Positions 1-6,942 are shown, numbered from the stretch's first letter. The stretch is DNA of 8,819 nt from Flavobacterium psychrophilum (GCA_945869365.1 CAMBOW010000076.1:1-8819), one strand, 5' to 3'. The notes: generated by a model not told the origin, from the letters alone. Numbers and translations are program-made.

Positions 1-1700
1 GAACAGGCATGGCAACTGCTTGGATTGGCCATAGAAAACCCACAATAATGGCAGCGCAATTGATTTTTTTGTTTGTGGTAGGTTAAGCTCACATCGCATT
101 GTATGCAATGCGGCACGTGACCACAGGTATCACAGGTTATAATAGGAGAAAAACCGCGGCGGTTTTGAAATAGAATTACTTGCTTATCCTCGGCCAAAGT
201 ATTCGAAATTGCTTCGATGAGCGCCGCACTGAAATGACCCGTCATTTTTTTTCTAAAATAAGCGTCTTTCAAATCGACCAATTCGATACTGGGCAAAACG
301 GCATTCCCAAATCGTTCACTTAAAACTACCTTGCCGTATTTGCCTTTTTCGGCATTGTAATAGCTTTCCAAACTGGGTGTTGCCGATCCCAATACTACTT
401 TGGCTTGATGAGATTTGGCCAATACTATGGCCGCATCACGGGCATGATAACGCGGCGCAGGATCCTGCTGTTTAAAGGTTTGTTCGTGCTCCTCGTCCAC
501 CAACACCAATCCTAAATTAGAAAAGGGCAAAAACAAAGCCGATCGGGCACCAATGACAATTTGTGCTTTTTCTGATTGTGTCAACACTTGATTCCAAACC
601 TCTACTCGTTCGTTGTTGGAGTATTTGGAATGAAAAACGGCCACCTTATTACCAAAATAGGCAGATAAACGAGAAACCAACTGAGTGGTTAAGGCAATTT
701 CGGGCACCAAAAAAACAATTTGCTTATTTTGCAATAATGCGCTTTCGATGAGGTTGATATAAATTTCTGTTTTTCCACTGCCGGTCACCCCGTGCAGCAA
801 CACGATATCTTGTTTGGCAAATTCCGATTCGATGGCATCAAAAGCTTGGGTTTGCGCGTCACTCAATTGCAGCGTGTTTTCTCCTTCGGCTGCAGCAAAC
901 GAAACCCGATCGGTTTGCAGTAAAAAATCTTCAAAAACACCTTTGTCGATAAGCGCTTTAATCACCGCAGCTTTTGTCCCGCTGGCATCGGTGAGTTGTT
1001 TGATGCTTATGGGCGCGGCGCTTTTGGCTTGCAACTGAAAAAAATGCAGCAGCACTTCTTTTTGTTTAATTGCTTTTTGTACCGAATCGAGCAAGCCGAT
1101 GAGTTGCGATTCTTCCTGATAGCGGCCAGTCAATCGAATGTACCGGATTATTTTGGGTTTATAGGTTTCGGAAATTTCTTCGTTGATAACAATCACTTGT
1201 TTTTGCAAAAGCGATTGCAAAACAGGCAGTACATTTTTTTTATTGGTAATTTTTGAAATCTCATGAATTTTCAAAACCGCTAGACTTTGCAAGGCCTCCA
1301 AGACCAAAAATTCTTCGTCGGTTAATTGCGTCTTTGCAGCTGAAGCAGAAGAATTGGTCGAGATTACGGTTTCACTCTCCAACAAAAAAGCGCTGGGAAC
1401 TGCACAGCGGTATACTTCGCCTAGGGTACACATATAATAGGACGCAATCCATTCCCAATGAGCCAACTGAAATGCATTCACCAAGGGTTTTTCGTCAATA
1501 ATTTGGTGAATTTCTTTGGCTTCGTACAAGAGCGGTTCCTGTTGATGCAACACCACAACCAAACCCGTATACATTTTACTTTTTCCAAAAGGAACCGCAA
1601 CGCGCATGCCCACTTGCAAGAACTCATATTCGGCCTCCGACACGCGATAGGTGAAATTTTGAGGCAAAGCCAAGGGCAGAATCACATCGATGAAATGCAT
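1..1700 (-). CDS. priA: Primosomal protein N' (PriA replication-restart helicase), 3' end cut by window edge
   Basis: PriA is the DEAH-type 3'-to-5' helicase that recognises stalled forks and reloads the replisome in the cytoplasm. I translated the minus strand from the ATG at 1700; the frame stays open for 566 codons to the left edge, so only the last part of the helicase domain (family length is usually about 800 aa) is missing. The N-terminus (MHFIDVILPLAL) and the GMRVAVPFGK stretch fit the 3'-DNA-binding domain. Walker A GVTGSGKT is at residues 304-311 and the DEEH box at 402-405. GSATPSLES and the QNRRGFSP segment follow. All eight zinc ligands are present as four CxxC pairs: C523/C526, C532/C535, C550/C553 and C563/C566; the window ends just after the last one. 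It starts 11 nt downstream of the YihY-family gene and is probably cotranscribed with it and nadC. No frameshift was seen. Identification is secure. Confidence 0.96.
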   Translation of the reverse strand, partial: MHFIDVILPLALPQNFTYRVSEAEYEFLQVGMRVAVPFGKSKMYTGLVVVLHQQEPLLYEAKEIHQIIDEKPLVNAFQLAHWEWIASYYMCTLGEVYRCAVPSAFLLESETVISTNSSASAAKTQLTDEEFLVLEALQSLAVLKIHEISKITNKKNVLPVLQSLLQKQVIVINEEISETYKPKIIRYIRLTGRYQEESQLIGLLDSVQKAIKQKEVLLHFFQLQAKSAAPISIKQLTDASGTKAAVIKALIDKGVFEDFLLQTDRVSFAAAEGENTLQLSDAQTQAFDAIESEFAKQDIVLLHGVTGSGKTEIYINLIESALLQNKQIVFLVPEIALTTQLVSRLSAYFGNKVAVFHSKYSNNERVEVWNQVLTQSEKAQIVIGARSALFLPFSNLGLVLVDEEHEQTFKQQDPAPRYHARDAAIVLAKSHQAKVVLGSATPSLESYYNAEKGKYGKVVLSERFGNAVLPSIELVDLKDAYFRKKMTGHFSAALIEAISNTLAEDKQVILFQNRRGFSPIITCDTCGHVPHCIQCDVSLTYHKQKNQLRCHYCGFSMANPSSCHAC

Positions 1701-1711
1701 GAGAAAATGAG

Positions 1712-2653
1712 TTACTGAACAGATTTTTGGTGATGTGAATTGGCTTTCTTGAGGCTGTCTATGGCGGCATTTAACTCAAAGCCCAACAACAAAATCATGC
1801 AATTGATCCAGATGTAAAACATCATGATGAGCAGGGTCCCAATAGAACCATACAATTCGTTGTATTTAGAAAATTTAATGACCCAAATACCAAATCCGTA
1901 GGAACTGACAATGATTAATAAAGTAGTGAACACCGAACCGATAGAAATAAATGCGCGATTTTTTTGGTGTTTGGTCCCAAACTTAAACAAGATGGAAGTG
2001 GTGAGTAAAATCATGAGCACCACAAAACCCAAACGTCCTATTTCAATTAAGGGAACCTGATCACTTACAACTTCCTGTATGGTGGTTTGTTGAATGAATA
2101 CTTCAAATACTACAATAATTGCAACCGTGAACAACAACAAAAACGAAAGCACCAATGACATGCTCAACGCAATCACATATTGCCGAAAAAACCCCCGTTT
2201 GATACTCACAAACATAGAGGTTTCGAATCCGCCTAAAATGGCATTCAATCCATTGGCCATCAAAAAGATAGACAAGACAAAACCTGTTGACAATAAACCG
2301 GAGTGACTTGTGTTTAGGATGTCATTAATTATTGATTCTATTGCTTCGTAGGTATTAGGGGGAACACTTTGGGATACAAATTCCAAAAAATCGGCCTGAA
2401 ACCCTGCAATGGGTATAAACGGTATTAAATTTAAAATAAAAAGGGCAAAGGGAAACAGCGCCATAAAAAAGCTGAATGCAATCGCTGCTGCCCGGTAACT
2501 CAATGCGCCTTCAATGATTCCGATTAAATATAATTCAAGCAATTCATAGAGCGACAAGCCTTGAAGCCACGGCAATTTAATGCGTTTGCATCCGCGAGCC
2601 AAGTTGCGAAAGACAGGAATTTTTTCGATGCTATTTTCTACCGCTTCACTCAT
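1712..2653 (-). CDS. YihY/virulence factor BrkB family inner-membrane protein
   Basis: This 313-aa polytopic membrane protein belongs to the YihY/BrkB family (once misnamed ribonuclease BN), whose molecular function is not settled. A short cytoplasmic N-terminus leads to the family-typical segment LSYRAAAIAFSFFMALFP (about 51-68). I see six hydrophobic segments, near residues 54-79, 119-140, 158-184, 207-225, 235-258 and 268-297. The last contains the family hallmark YGSIGTLLIMMFYIW, followed by GFELNAA. The C-terminus is short and polar (SHHQKSVQ). Length is normal for the family. The ATG at 2653 is separated from the nadC stop by one nucleotide, which suggests translational coupling; priA follows 11 nt after its stop. 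The neighbours are housekeeping genes and do not point to a specific substrate. Nothing supports a nuclease role: the protein is almost entirely membrane helices with no recognisable metal-binding nuclease motif. Confidence 0.92.
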   Translation of the reverse strand: MSEAVENSIEKIPVFRNLARGCKRIKLPWLQGLSLYELLELYLIGIIEGALSYRAAAIAFSFFMALFPFALFILNLIPFIPIAGFQADFLEFVSQSVPPNTYEAIESIINDILNTSHSGLLSTGFVLSIFLMANGLNAILGGFETSMFVSIKRGFFRQYVIALSMSLVLSFLLLFTVAIIVVFEVFIQQTTIQEVVSDQVPLIEIGRLGFVVLMILLTTSILFKFGTKHQKNRAFISIGSVFTTLLIIVSSYGFGIWVIKFSKYNELYGSIGTLLIMMFYIWINCMILLLGFELNAAIDSLKKANSHHQKSVQ

Positions 2654-2654
2654 A

Positions 2655-3512
2655 TTAAATAGCTTTTAAACTCAAATCTAAATTGTGCACCGAATGAGTT
2701 AATGCCCCCGAAGAAATGTAATTTACTCCACATTCGGCATAGGCGCGAAGGGTTTTTTCGTTGATGTTGCCCGAGGATTCGGTGAGGCAACTATTTCCAA
2801 TCAGGGCTACCGCTTTTCGGGTAGTTTCAAAATCAAAATTATCGAGCAGAATTCGGTATACGCCTCCAGCTTGCAAAATTTCTTGTACTTCGTCTAAATT
2901 TCTTGCCTCTACAATAATTTTCAAATCCAACTGTATTGCCTTCAAATAAGCTTTCGTTTTATTTATCGCGGCAGTAATTCCTCCAGCAAAGTCAATGTGG
3001 TTGTCCTTGAGCATAATCATGTCATATAAGGCAAACCGGTGATTGGCTCCTCCTCCAATTTTTACCGCCCATTTTTCGGGCGCCCGAAATCCAGGGGTGG
3101 TTTTGCGGGTGTCTAGCAATTGGGCGCCAGTTCCAGCTATCAATTGCACATATCCATGGGTTTTTGTGGCAATGGCCGACATCCGCTGCATGGAATTGAG
3201 CACCACGCGTTCGGCTTTTAATATTGATTGGGAAGGTCCTGTAACCTGAAACACAATATCGCCTGGTACAACCGGCGTTCCATCGGGTATAAATAGGGTG
3301 AGTTGGCAAGCAGGATCTACGTAATTAAAAATGTGTTGGGCAAATTCAACTCCAGCAATTATGCCAGCTTCTTTGACTAATAACTTGGCCGAACCAATGG
3401 CCTCACCTGGAATGCAAGCCAAGGAACTGAAATCGCCGGGGCCCAAGTCTTCGCGCAAGGCATTTTGAATGCAAAGCTGAAGTTCTTCTTGAAATTGTTG
3501 TGGACTAATCAT
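2655..3512 (-). CDS. nadC: Nicotinate-nucleotide diphosphorylase (carboxylating), quinolinate phosphoribosyltransferase
   Basis: NadC converts quinolinate and PRPP to nicotinate mononucleotide, CO2 and pyrophosphate, the entry step of de novo NAD synthesis in the cytoplasm. Type II PRTase landmarks are visible, numbered from the ATG at 3512 (285 aa): ERVVLN (101-106) with the substrate-contacting Arg, DTRKTTPG (134-141), GGGANHR (153-159), MLKDNH (167-172), VEARN (201-205), LLDN (222-225), ESSGNI (245-250) and SSGALTHS (267-274). The open frame begins two codons earlier at a TTG (3518), but the ATG giving MISPQQFQEEL is the better start because it places the N-terminal helix as in flavobacterial homologues. 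It is first in the nadC/YihY/priA unit; its stop is one base before the next ATG. The quinolinate-producing genes nadA and nadB are not in this window. Confidence 0.97.
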   Translation of the reverse strand: MISPQQFQEELQLCIQNALREDLGPGDFSSLACIPGEAIGSAKLLVKEAGIIAGVEFAQHIFNYVDPACQLTLFIPDGTPVVPGDIVFQVTGPSQSILKAERVVLNSMQRMSAIATKTHGYVQLIAGTGAQLLDTRKTTPGFRAPEKWAVKIGGGANHRFALYDMIMLKDNHIDFAGGITAAINKTKAYLKAIQLDLKIIVEARNLDEVQEILQAGGVYRILLDNFDFETTRKAVALIGNSCLTESSGNINEKTLRAYAECGVNYISSGALTHSVHNLDLSLKAI

Positions 3513-3600
3513 ACCCAAAAAATGTTGGGCTAAAATACCATTTATTTTCGCGAAAGAAAAGTTGATTCTCGTATTTTTACAGCCTTAAAATAATCTACAG
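3513..3600. promoter_or_regulatory. Divergent intergenic region between nadC and the GldL-like gene, with weak promoter boxes
   Basis: This 88-nt spacer must hold promoters for both directions. Near-matches to the Bacteroidota -7 consensus TAnnTTTG are TATTTTTA at 3572-3579 on the plus strand (one mismatch, 21 nt before the ATG at 3601) and TATTTTAG on the minus strand at 3537-3530 (one mismatch, close upstream of nadC). Neither has a convincing TTTG -33 element at the expected 19-21 nt spacing, so the boxes are tentative. A perfect palindrome, TTTCGCGAAA, lies at 3546-3555 between them. No riboswitch-like structure is recognised. Confidence 0.3.
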
Positions 3601-3816
3601 ATGCTAAAAAAACTGCTCCTCATTAGCAATATGCAATTGCTTGTTTTATTTATTATCGGGATGGGGCTCACGATGAGTGGCGCATTTATGAAACTAAAAG
3701 GCAGTCCAGAAGCGAGCTTATTTCTGGTTGTGGGTATGACGTTTGATGCTGTAACCTTTATTTTATTGGTGATTAAACGGTTTCAAAAAAACAATAAATC
3801 CTTTTTAGACAGTTAA
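3601..3816 (+). CDS. Small two-helix membrane protein resembling the N-terminal domain of GldL
   Basis: This 71-aa protein starts at an ATG and has two hydrophobic segments, about residues 13-32 and 38-60, joined by a short polar loop (KLKGSPEAS). It ends in a basic/polar tail (KRFQKNNKSFLDS). The pattern of a first helix with a GxxxxxGAFMKL-type end, a loop containing P-x-A, and a second helix with GMTFDAVTF resembles the membrane-embedded N-terminus of GldL, the inner-membrane type IX secretion/gliding motor subunit. The long cytoplasmic region of GldL (normally over 200 aa in total) is absent. It lies 10 nt upstream of rlmH on the same strand and is probably cotranscribed. The GldL similarity is my reading of the motif pattern, not a database result. 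The function is unknown; it may simply be a small membrane protein that shares this two-helix fold. That the ORF is a real gene is fairly likely given its ATG start, spacing and composition. Confidence 0.75.
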   Translation: MLKKLLLISNMQLLVLFIIGMGLTMSGAFMKLKGSPEASLFLVVGMTFDAVTFILLVIKRFQKNNKSFLDS

Positions 3817-3826
3817 ATCAATCTGC

Positions 3827-4300
3827 ATGAACATCAAACTCATCTCCATTGGCAAGACCGACGATGCCAATTTACAACAACTCATTGATCGGTACCTGAA
3901 ACGACTCAGTCACTATGTGAAATTTGAATTGGAATTACTTCCCGACATCAAAAACAGCAAACATTTATCTGAAGCCGAGCAAAAAGAAAAAGAAGGCGAA
4001 TTACTCTTGTCCAAACTACAAGCCACCGATTTTATGTGGCTATTGGATGAAAATGGCAAATCATTTAGCAGTATAGGATTTGCTGATGAATTGCAGAAAA
4101 AAATGAATGCCGGAACTAAAACGCTGGTTTTTTTTATTGGTGGACCTTATGGCTTTTCCCCGGCTGTCTATGCCAAAGCACAAGGAAAATTAGCGCTCTC
4201 GCAACTCACCTTTTCGCATCAGATGGTGCGTTTATTTTTTATAGAACAAGTATATCGCGCCTTTACTATTTTGAAGAACGAACCCTATCACCACCAATAA
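3827..4300 (+). CDS. rlmH: 23S rRNA (pseudouridine1915-N3)-methyltransferase RlmH
   Basis: RlmH is the small SPOUT-class methyltransferase that uses S-adenosylmethionine to methylate N3 of pseudouridine 1915 in helix 69 of 23S rRNA on assembled 70S ribosomes. The 157-aa length matches the family. The start MNIKLISIGK is typical. The knot region is clear: FFIGGPYGF at 102-110 (SAM-binding loop), LSQLTFSHQMVRL at 124-136, EQVYRA at 140-145 and the near-invariant C-terminal PYHH at 153-156. The gene ends right after PYHHQ, as in other RlmH proteins. It sits 10 nt downstream of the small GldL-like gene and converges on folP. Nothing looks damaged or atypical. Confidence 0.98.
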   Translation: MNIKLISIGKTDDANLQQLIDRYLKRLSHYVKFELELLPDIKNSKHLSEAEQKEKEGELLLSKLQATDFMWLLDENGKSFSSIGFADELQKKMNAGTKTLVFFIGGPYGFSPAVYAKAQGKLALSQLTFSHQMVRLFFIEQVYRAFTILKNEPYHHQ

Positions 4301-4314
4301 CGATACATTCGTTA
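4298..4314. terminator. Short hairpin overlapping the rlmH stop codon, possible weak terminator
   Basis: TAACGA (4298-4303) and TCGTTA (4309-4314) form a perfect 6-bp stem around a 5-nt loop, beginning at the rlmH stop codon in the 51-nt gap between convergent rlmH and folP. No T-tract follows in either direction, so intrinsic termination is doubtful. It is the only stem-loop I could find in this spacer. Confidence 0.25.
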
Positions 4315-4351
4315 GAATAAATTGCTTCCTAAAAAAGCAGCAAACGCGAAC

Positions 4352-5176
4352 TCATACTTGGTGTAATTTTTGGTGTAATGTGATGCATTCAACTGCTTCT
4401 TTTACATCATGCACCCGAAGAATTTTGGCGCCTTTACTCAAAGCAAATCCATGTAAAAATGTAGTGCCGTTTAGGGCTAAATCAGGGGTGGTTTCTAGCG
4501 TTTTATACACCATCGATTTGCGGGAAACACCAATAAGTAAAGGCGCTTCAAGCGATTTAAAACAATCTAAATGTGCTAGAATTTCAAAATTCTGTTCGGT
4601 AGTTTTGGCAAATCCAAAACCGGGATCAACAATATAATCGAAAATTCCGGCCGCTTTGGCTGCTTGGATTTTCTCAGCAAAATAATACAGCAAATCGGGA
4701 ATAAGATTCTCGTACTGCGTAAGGGATTGCATGGTTTGTGGATTGCCACGCAGGTGCATCATGACATAGGGAACTTTATATTTTGCTAAGATGGCCATCA
4801 TATTGGGATCAGCACCAGCAGAAATATCATTCACCATGGCCACACCTTCGTCTAAAACCACTTGAGCAACAACCGATCGAAAGGTATCTATAGAAAGTAA
4901 AGCAGTTGGGAAAGTCTGTCGCAAGGCTTTTACTACCGGCAATACCCGATGCAATTCTTCGTCAACCGATACTTCAGCGGCATTGGGTTTACTGGAATAT
5001 CCGCCAATATCTAAAAAGGTTGCGCCCGCATCTAGCATTGATTCGGCTTGTTGAACCACAGCGGATAAAGAACTGTAACTCCCTCCGTCATAAAATGAAT
5101 CTGGCGTTACATTGAGAATTCCCATCACTTTTGGAACCGTCAAATCAAGTAAATTTCCGTGGCAATTTAAAGTCAT
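4352..5176 (-). CDS. folP: Dihydropteroate synthase
   Basis: FolP condenses p-aminobenzoate with 6-hydroxymethyl-7,8-dihydropterin diphosphate to give dihydropteroate in folate synthesis, and is the target of sulfonamides. The 274-aa protein shows all expected TIM-barrel landmarks: GILNVTPDSF at 19-28, the phosphate-binding loop DIGGYSSKP at 56-63 (the Bacteroidota form of DIGGESTRP), SIDT at 95-98, NDISAG at 116-121, MHLRGNP at 140-146, DPGFGFAK at 184-191, GVSRKS at 216-221 and RVHDV at 254-258. The start at 5176 is an ATG and gives a normal N-terminus. The C-terminus carries a short repeated tail, LHQKLHQV, produced by a 12-bp tandem duplication. It converges on rlmH and is divergent from the DUF1599 operon. 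No acquired-sulfonamide-resistance features are apparent; the protein looks like the chromosomal housekeeping enzyme. Confidence 0.97.
   Translation of the reverse strand: MTLNCHGNLLDLTVPKVMGILNVTPDSFYDGGSYSSLSAVVQQAESMLDAGATFLDIGGYSSKPNAAEVSVDEELHRVLPVVKALRQTFPTALLSIDTFRSVVAQVVLDEGVAMVNDISAGADPNMMAILAKYKVPYVMMHLRGNPQTMQSLTQYENLIPDLLYYFAEKIQAAKAAGIFDYIVDPGFGFAKTTEQNFEILAHLDCFKSLEAPLLIGVSRKSMVYKTLETTPDLALNGTTFLHGFALSKGAKILRVHDVKEAVECITLHQKLHQV
4358..4381. repeat. 12-bp tandem duplication at the 3' end of folP
   Basis: Two adjacent 12-bp units occupy 4358-4369 and 4370-4381 and share the exact 10-mer TTGGTGTAAT; only one of the last two bases differs. Because the period is four codons, the repeat stays in frame and encodes LHQ-K-LHQ just before the folP stop. 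Confidence 0.85.
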
Positions 5177-5289
5177 TTTAGTTGGATTTACAAGCCTGTT
5201 TAGGTTGAAATTTGTTTTGCTTTTCCAATTCTAATTTCAAAAAAAATGTACTATTTTTGGAAAAATTTGAATACAAATATACACCAATA
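5177..5289. other. Divergent intergenic region between folP and the DUF1599 gene
   Basis: This 113-nt AT-rich spacer separates the folP start from the ATG of the DUF1599 gene. The DUF1599 frame is open through part of it up to a TTG at 5212, but that stretch is low in complexity, reads unlike coding sequence and overlaps the best promoter box. I therefore treat it as non-coding. On the minus strand TATATTTG (5281-5274) also matches the -7 consensus and could serve folP with a leader of roughly 90 nt, but no -33 element accompanies it. Confidence 0.6.
5252..5259 (+). promoter_or_regulatory. Candidate Bacteroidota -7 promoter box for the DUF1599 operon
   Basis: TATTTTTG matches the TAnnTTTG consensus of the Bacteroidota primary sigma factor at every defined position and lies 30 nt upstream of the ATG at 5290, leaving room for a short leader. 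A TTTG -33 element is not present at the usual 19-21 nt spacing; the nearest TTTTG ends at 5219, which is too far. In AT-rich DNA such a box also arises by chance. Confidence 0.38.
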
Positions 5290-5835
5290 ATGAATACGAC
5301 TTCTGCCGCCTATGATTCTGTAATTGTGAAATGCAGAGCGCTTTTTACCAACAAAATGAAAGACTACGGTTGTGCTTGGCGTATTTTGCGTATGCCTTCT
5401 TTGACCGATCAAATTTTTATTAAGGCTCAGCGTATTCGCAGTTTACAAGAAAACGACGTGCGCAGAGTAGACGAAGGCGAAGCTGGTGAATTCATTGGCA
5501 TCATCAACTATTCGATTATGGCCTTAATTCAATTGGAATTGGGCGTAGCCGAACAGCCTGATTTAGATCTAGAAACCGCAACTACATGGTATGACCGCAA
5601 AATAAAAGCCACCAAAGAGTTGATGGAAAACAAAAACCACGATTACGGAGAAGCTTGGCGTGACATGCGCGTCAGTTCTTTGACCGATTTGATTATTCAA
5701 AAATTATTACGCGTGAAACAAATTGAGGACAACAAAGGAAAAACTTTGGTGTCTGAAGGCATAGATGCCAATTACCAAGATATGATCAACTACGCCATTT
5801 TTGCCTTACTATTAATGAACGAACACCACAATTAA
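5290..5835 (+). CDS. DUF1599 (nucleotide-modification-associated domain 1) protein with two tandem repeats
   Basis: This 181-aa all-helical-looking soluble protein is built from two copies of a DUF1599 unit, residues 8-83 and 101-178. They align with a constant offset of 93-94: YD at 8-9 and 101-102, DYG at 25-27 and 118-120, AWR at 29-31 and 122-124, SLTD at 37-40 and 130-133, and INY at 72-74 and 166-168. DUF1599 is named for its association with nucleotide modification; no activity can be read from the sequence alone. I chose the ATG at 5290 (MNTTSAAYDS) over the longer frame opening at a TTG (5212), because the extra 26 residues are low in complexity and overlap a promoter-like box. The gene stops one base before the next gene, implying an operon and translational coupling. 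It is divergent from folP, an arrangement I recall as common in flavobacteria. Confidence 0.88.
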   Translation: MNTTSAAYDSVIVKCRALFTNKMKDYGCAWRILRMPSLTDQIFIKAQRIRSLQENDVRRVDEGEAGEFIGIINYSIMALIQLELGVAEQPDLDLETATTWYDRKIKATKELMENKNHDYGEAWRDMRVSSLTDLIIQKLLRVKQIEDNKGKTLVSEGIDANYQDMINYAIFALLLMNEHHN

Positions 5836-5836
5836 C

Positions 5837-6940
5837 ATGAAAAAGTTTCTGGTACAAATTTCCCGAATTTTTGTTGGATTACTATTTATCATTTCGGGTT
5901 TGATAAAACTCAACGACCCAGTTGGAATGTCCTACAAATTGGTGGAATATTTTAGTGAGCCTGTATTGAATCTGCCCTTTTTGACACCTTATGCTTTGGC
6001 CTTCTCGCTATTGGTCGTAATTGCCGAAACGGTATTGGGGGTGTTTTTGTTAATAGGGTATCAAAGAAAATTTACACTGTGGAGTTTGTTGGGTTTAATT
6101 GTATTTTTTACTTTCCTTACTTTTTATGCGGCTTATTTTAATAAAGTAACCGACTGTGGTTGTTTTGGAGACGCACTAAAATTGACACCTTGGCAATCGT
6201 TTGGTAAAGATGTTGTTTTATTGGTGCTTATTGTATGGATAACGGCAAACAGCAAGTTTGTTAAGCCAATTTTTATGGCTACTACACAAAATTTATTGGC
6301 CAGCGCTGCTTTTTTATTGAGTTGTTTGATGGGTTATTGGGTGCTTAATCATTTGCCACTCAAAGATTTCAGAGCCTATAAAGTGGGCACCAACATAACC
6401 AAAGCCATGGAAATCCCTGAAGGGGCTCCCAAAGCTGTGGTGGAAATGGTTTTTATCTACAACGTCAATGGCGTGAATAAAAATTTTACCGAAAAAGATT
6501 TGATGAATTTACCCGAAGGCGCCACGTTTGTAGATCGCATTGACAAAGTAATTACAGAAGGTTACAAACCGCCTGTGCATGATTTCTCGATGGAATTGGA
6601 GGGGTCAGACTACAAAGACGAGTTATTAGTAGAACCTAAACTACTGGTTTTTGTAGCCTATGATTTAGAAAAAGCCAATCCTGAGGGATTAAAAAAATTA
6701 GAAATTTTACACCAAAAAGCCTTAAAAAAAGGCTACAAAGTAATTGCCATGACGGCTTCTGATGCCGCTTTAATTGCTAAAACAAAAAAACAATACGGTT
6801 GTACTTTTGACTTTTACTTCTGTGATGGCACAACTTTAAAGACTATCGAACGTGCCAATCCAAGTTTGGTAGTATTGCACAAAGGAACCATCATGCAAAA
6901 ACTGCATTACAACGACAGCGATCAATTAATGTTGAATTAA
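5837..6940 (+). CDS. BT_3928-type DoxX/MauE-like membrane protein with thioredoxin-like C-terminal region
   Basis: This 367-aa protein has an N-terminal four-helix DoxX/MauE-type membrane domain (hydrophobic segments near 7-24, 52-74, 79-100 and 124-138), a fifth segment near 152-171 and a soluble C-terminal part of about 190 aa. The start ISRIFVGLLFIISGLIKLNDP is characteristic of the family. After the third helix comes DCGCFG (106-111), the motif seen in MauE-like proteins, whose relatives serve in thiol/disulfide chemistry outside the cytoplasm. The C-terminus (about 260-360) has an alpha/beta pattern resembling thioredoxin, with PKLLVFVAYDLEKA where TlpA-like proteins carry their active-site segment. 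It lacks CxxC there; the only nearby cysteines are C322 and C329. It follows the DUF1599 gene by one base and precedes a small membrane protein by two. Family membership is confident; a redox role is inference. Confidence 0.88.
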   Translation: MKKFLVQISRIFVGLLFIISGLIKLNDPVGMSYKLVEYFSEPVLNLPFLTPYALAFSLLVVIAETVLGVFLLIGYQRKFTLWSLLGLIVFFTFLTFYAAYFNKVTDCGCFGDALKLTPWQSFGKDVVLLVLIVWITANSKFVKPIFMATTQNLLASAAFLLSCLMGYWVLNHLPLKDFRAYKVGTNITKAMEIPEGAPKAVVEMVFIYNVNGVNKNFTEKDLMNLPEGATFVDRIDKVITEGYKPPVHDFSMELEGSDYKDELLVEPKLLVFVAYDLEKANPEGLKKLEILHQKALKKGYKVIAMTASDAALIAKTKKQYGCTFDFYFCDGTTLKTIERANPSLVVLHKGTIMQKLHYNDSDQLMLN

Positions 6941-6942
6941 TT

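Noticed and set aside
563..1718. Several plus-strand open frames of 62-86 codons across this interval
   Set aside because: They all lie antisense to the continuous priA frame, which has clear helicase motifs; none shows a recognisable domain.
1712..2653. Annotation of the YihY-family protein as ribonuclease BN
   Set aside because: That name was a historical misassignment for this family; the sequence is nearly all membrane helices with no nuclease motif.
3022..3309. 95-codon minus-strand frame inside nadC
   Set aside because: It is a different reading frame of the nadC coding sequence, which has full family motifs over the same bases; the alternative translation is rich in Trp/Arg/His and has no domain.
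3513..3518. TTG start that would add two residues to NadC
   Set aside because: The ATG at 3512 gives the usual NadC N-terminus and is the stronger start codon.
5212..5289. N-terminal extension of the DUF1599 protein from a TTG codon
   Set aside because: The 26 extra residues are Phe/Lys/Asn-rich, not related to either repeat, and overlap a perfect -7 promoter box; the ATG at 5290 starts right before repeat 1.
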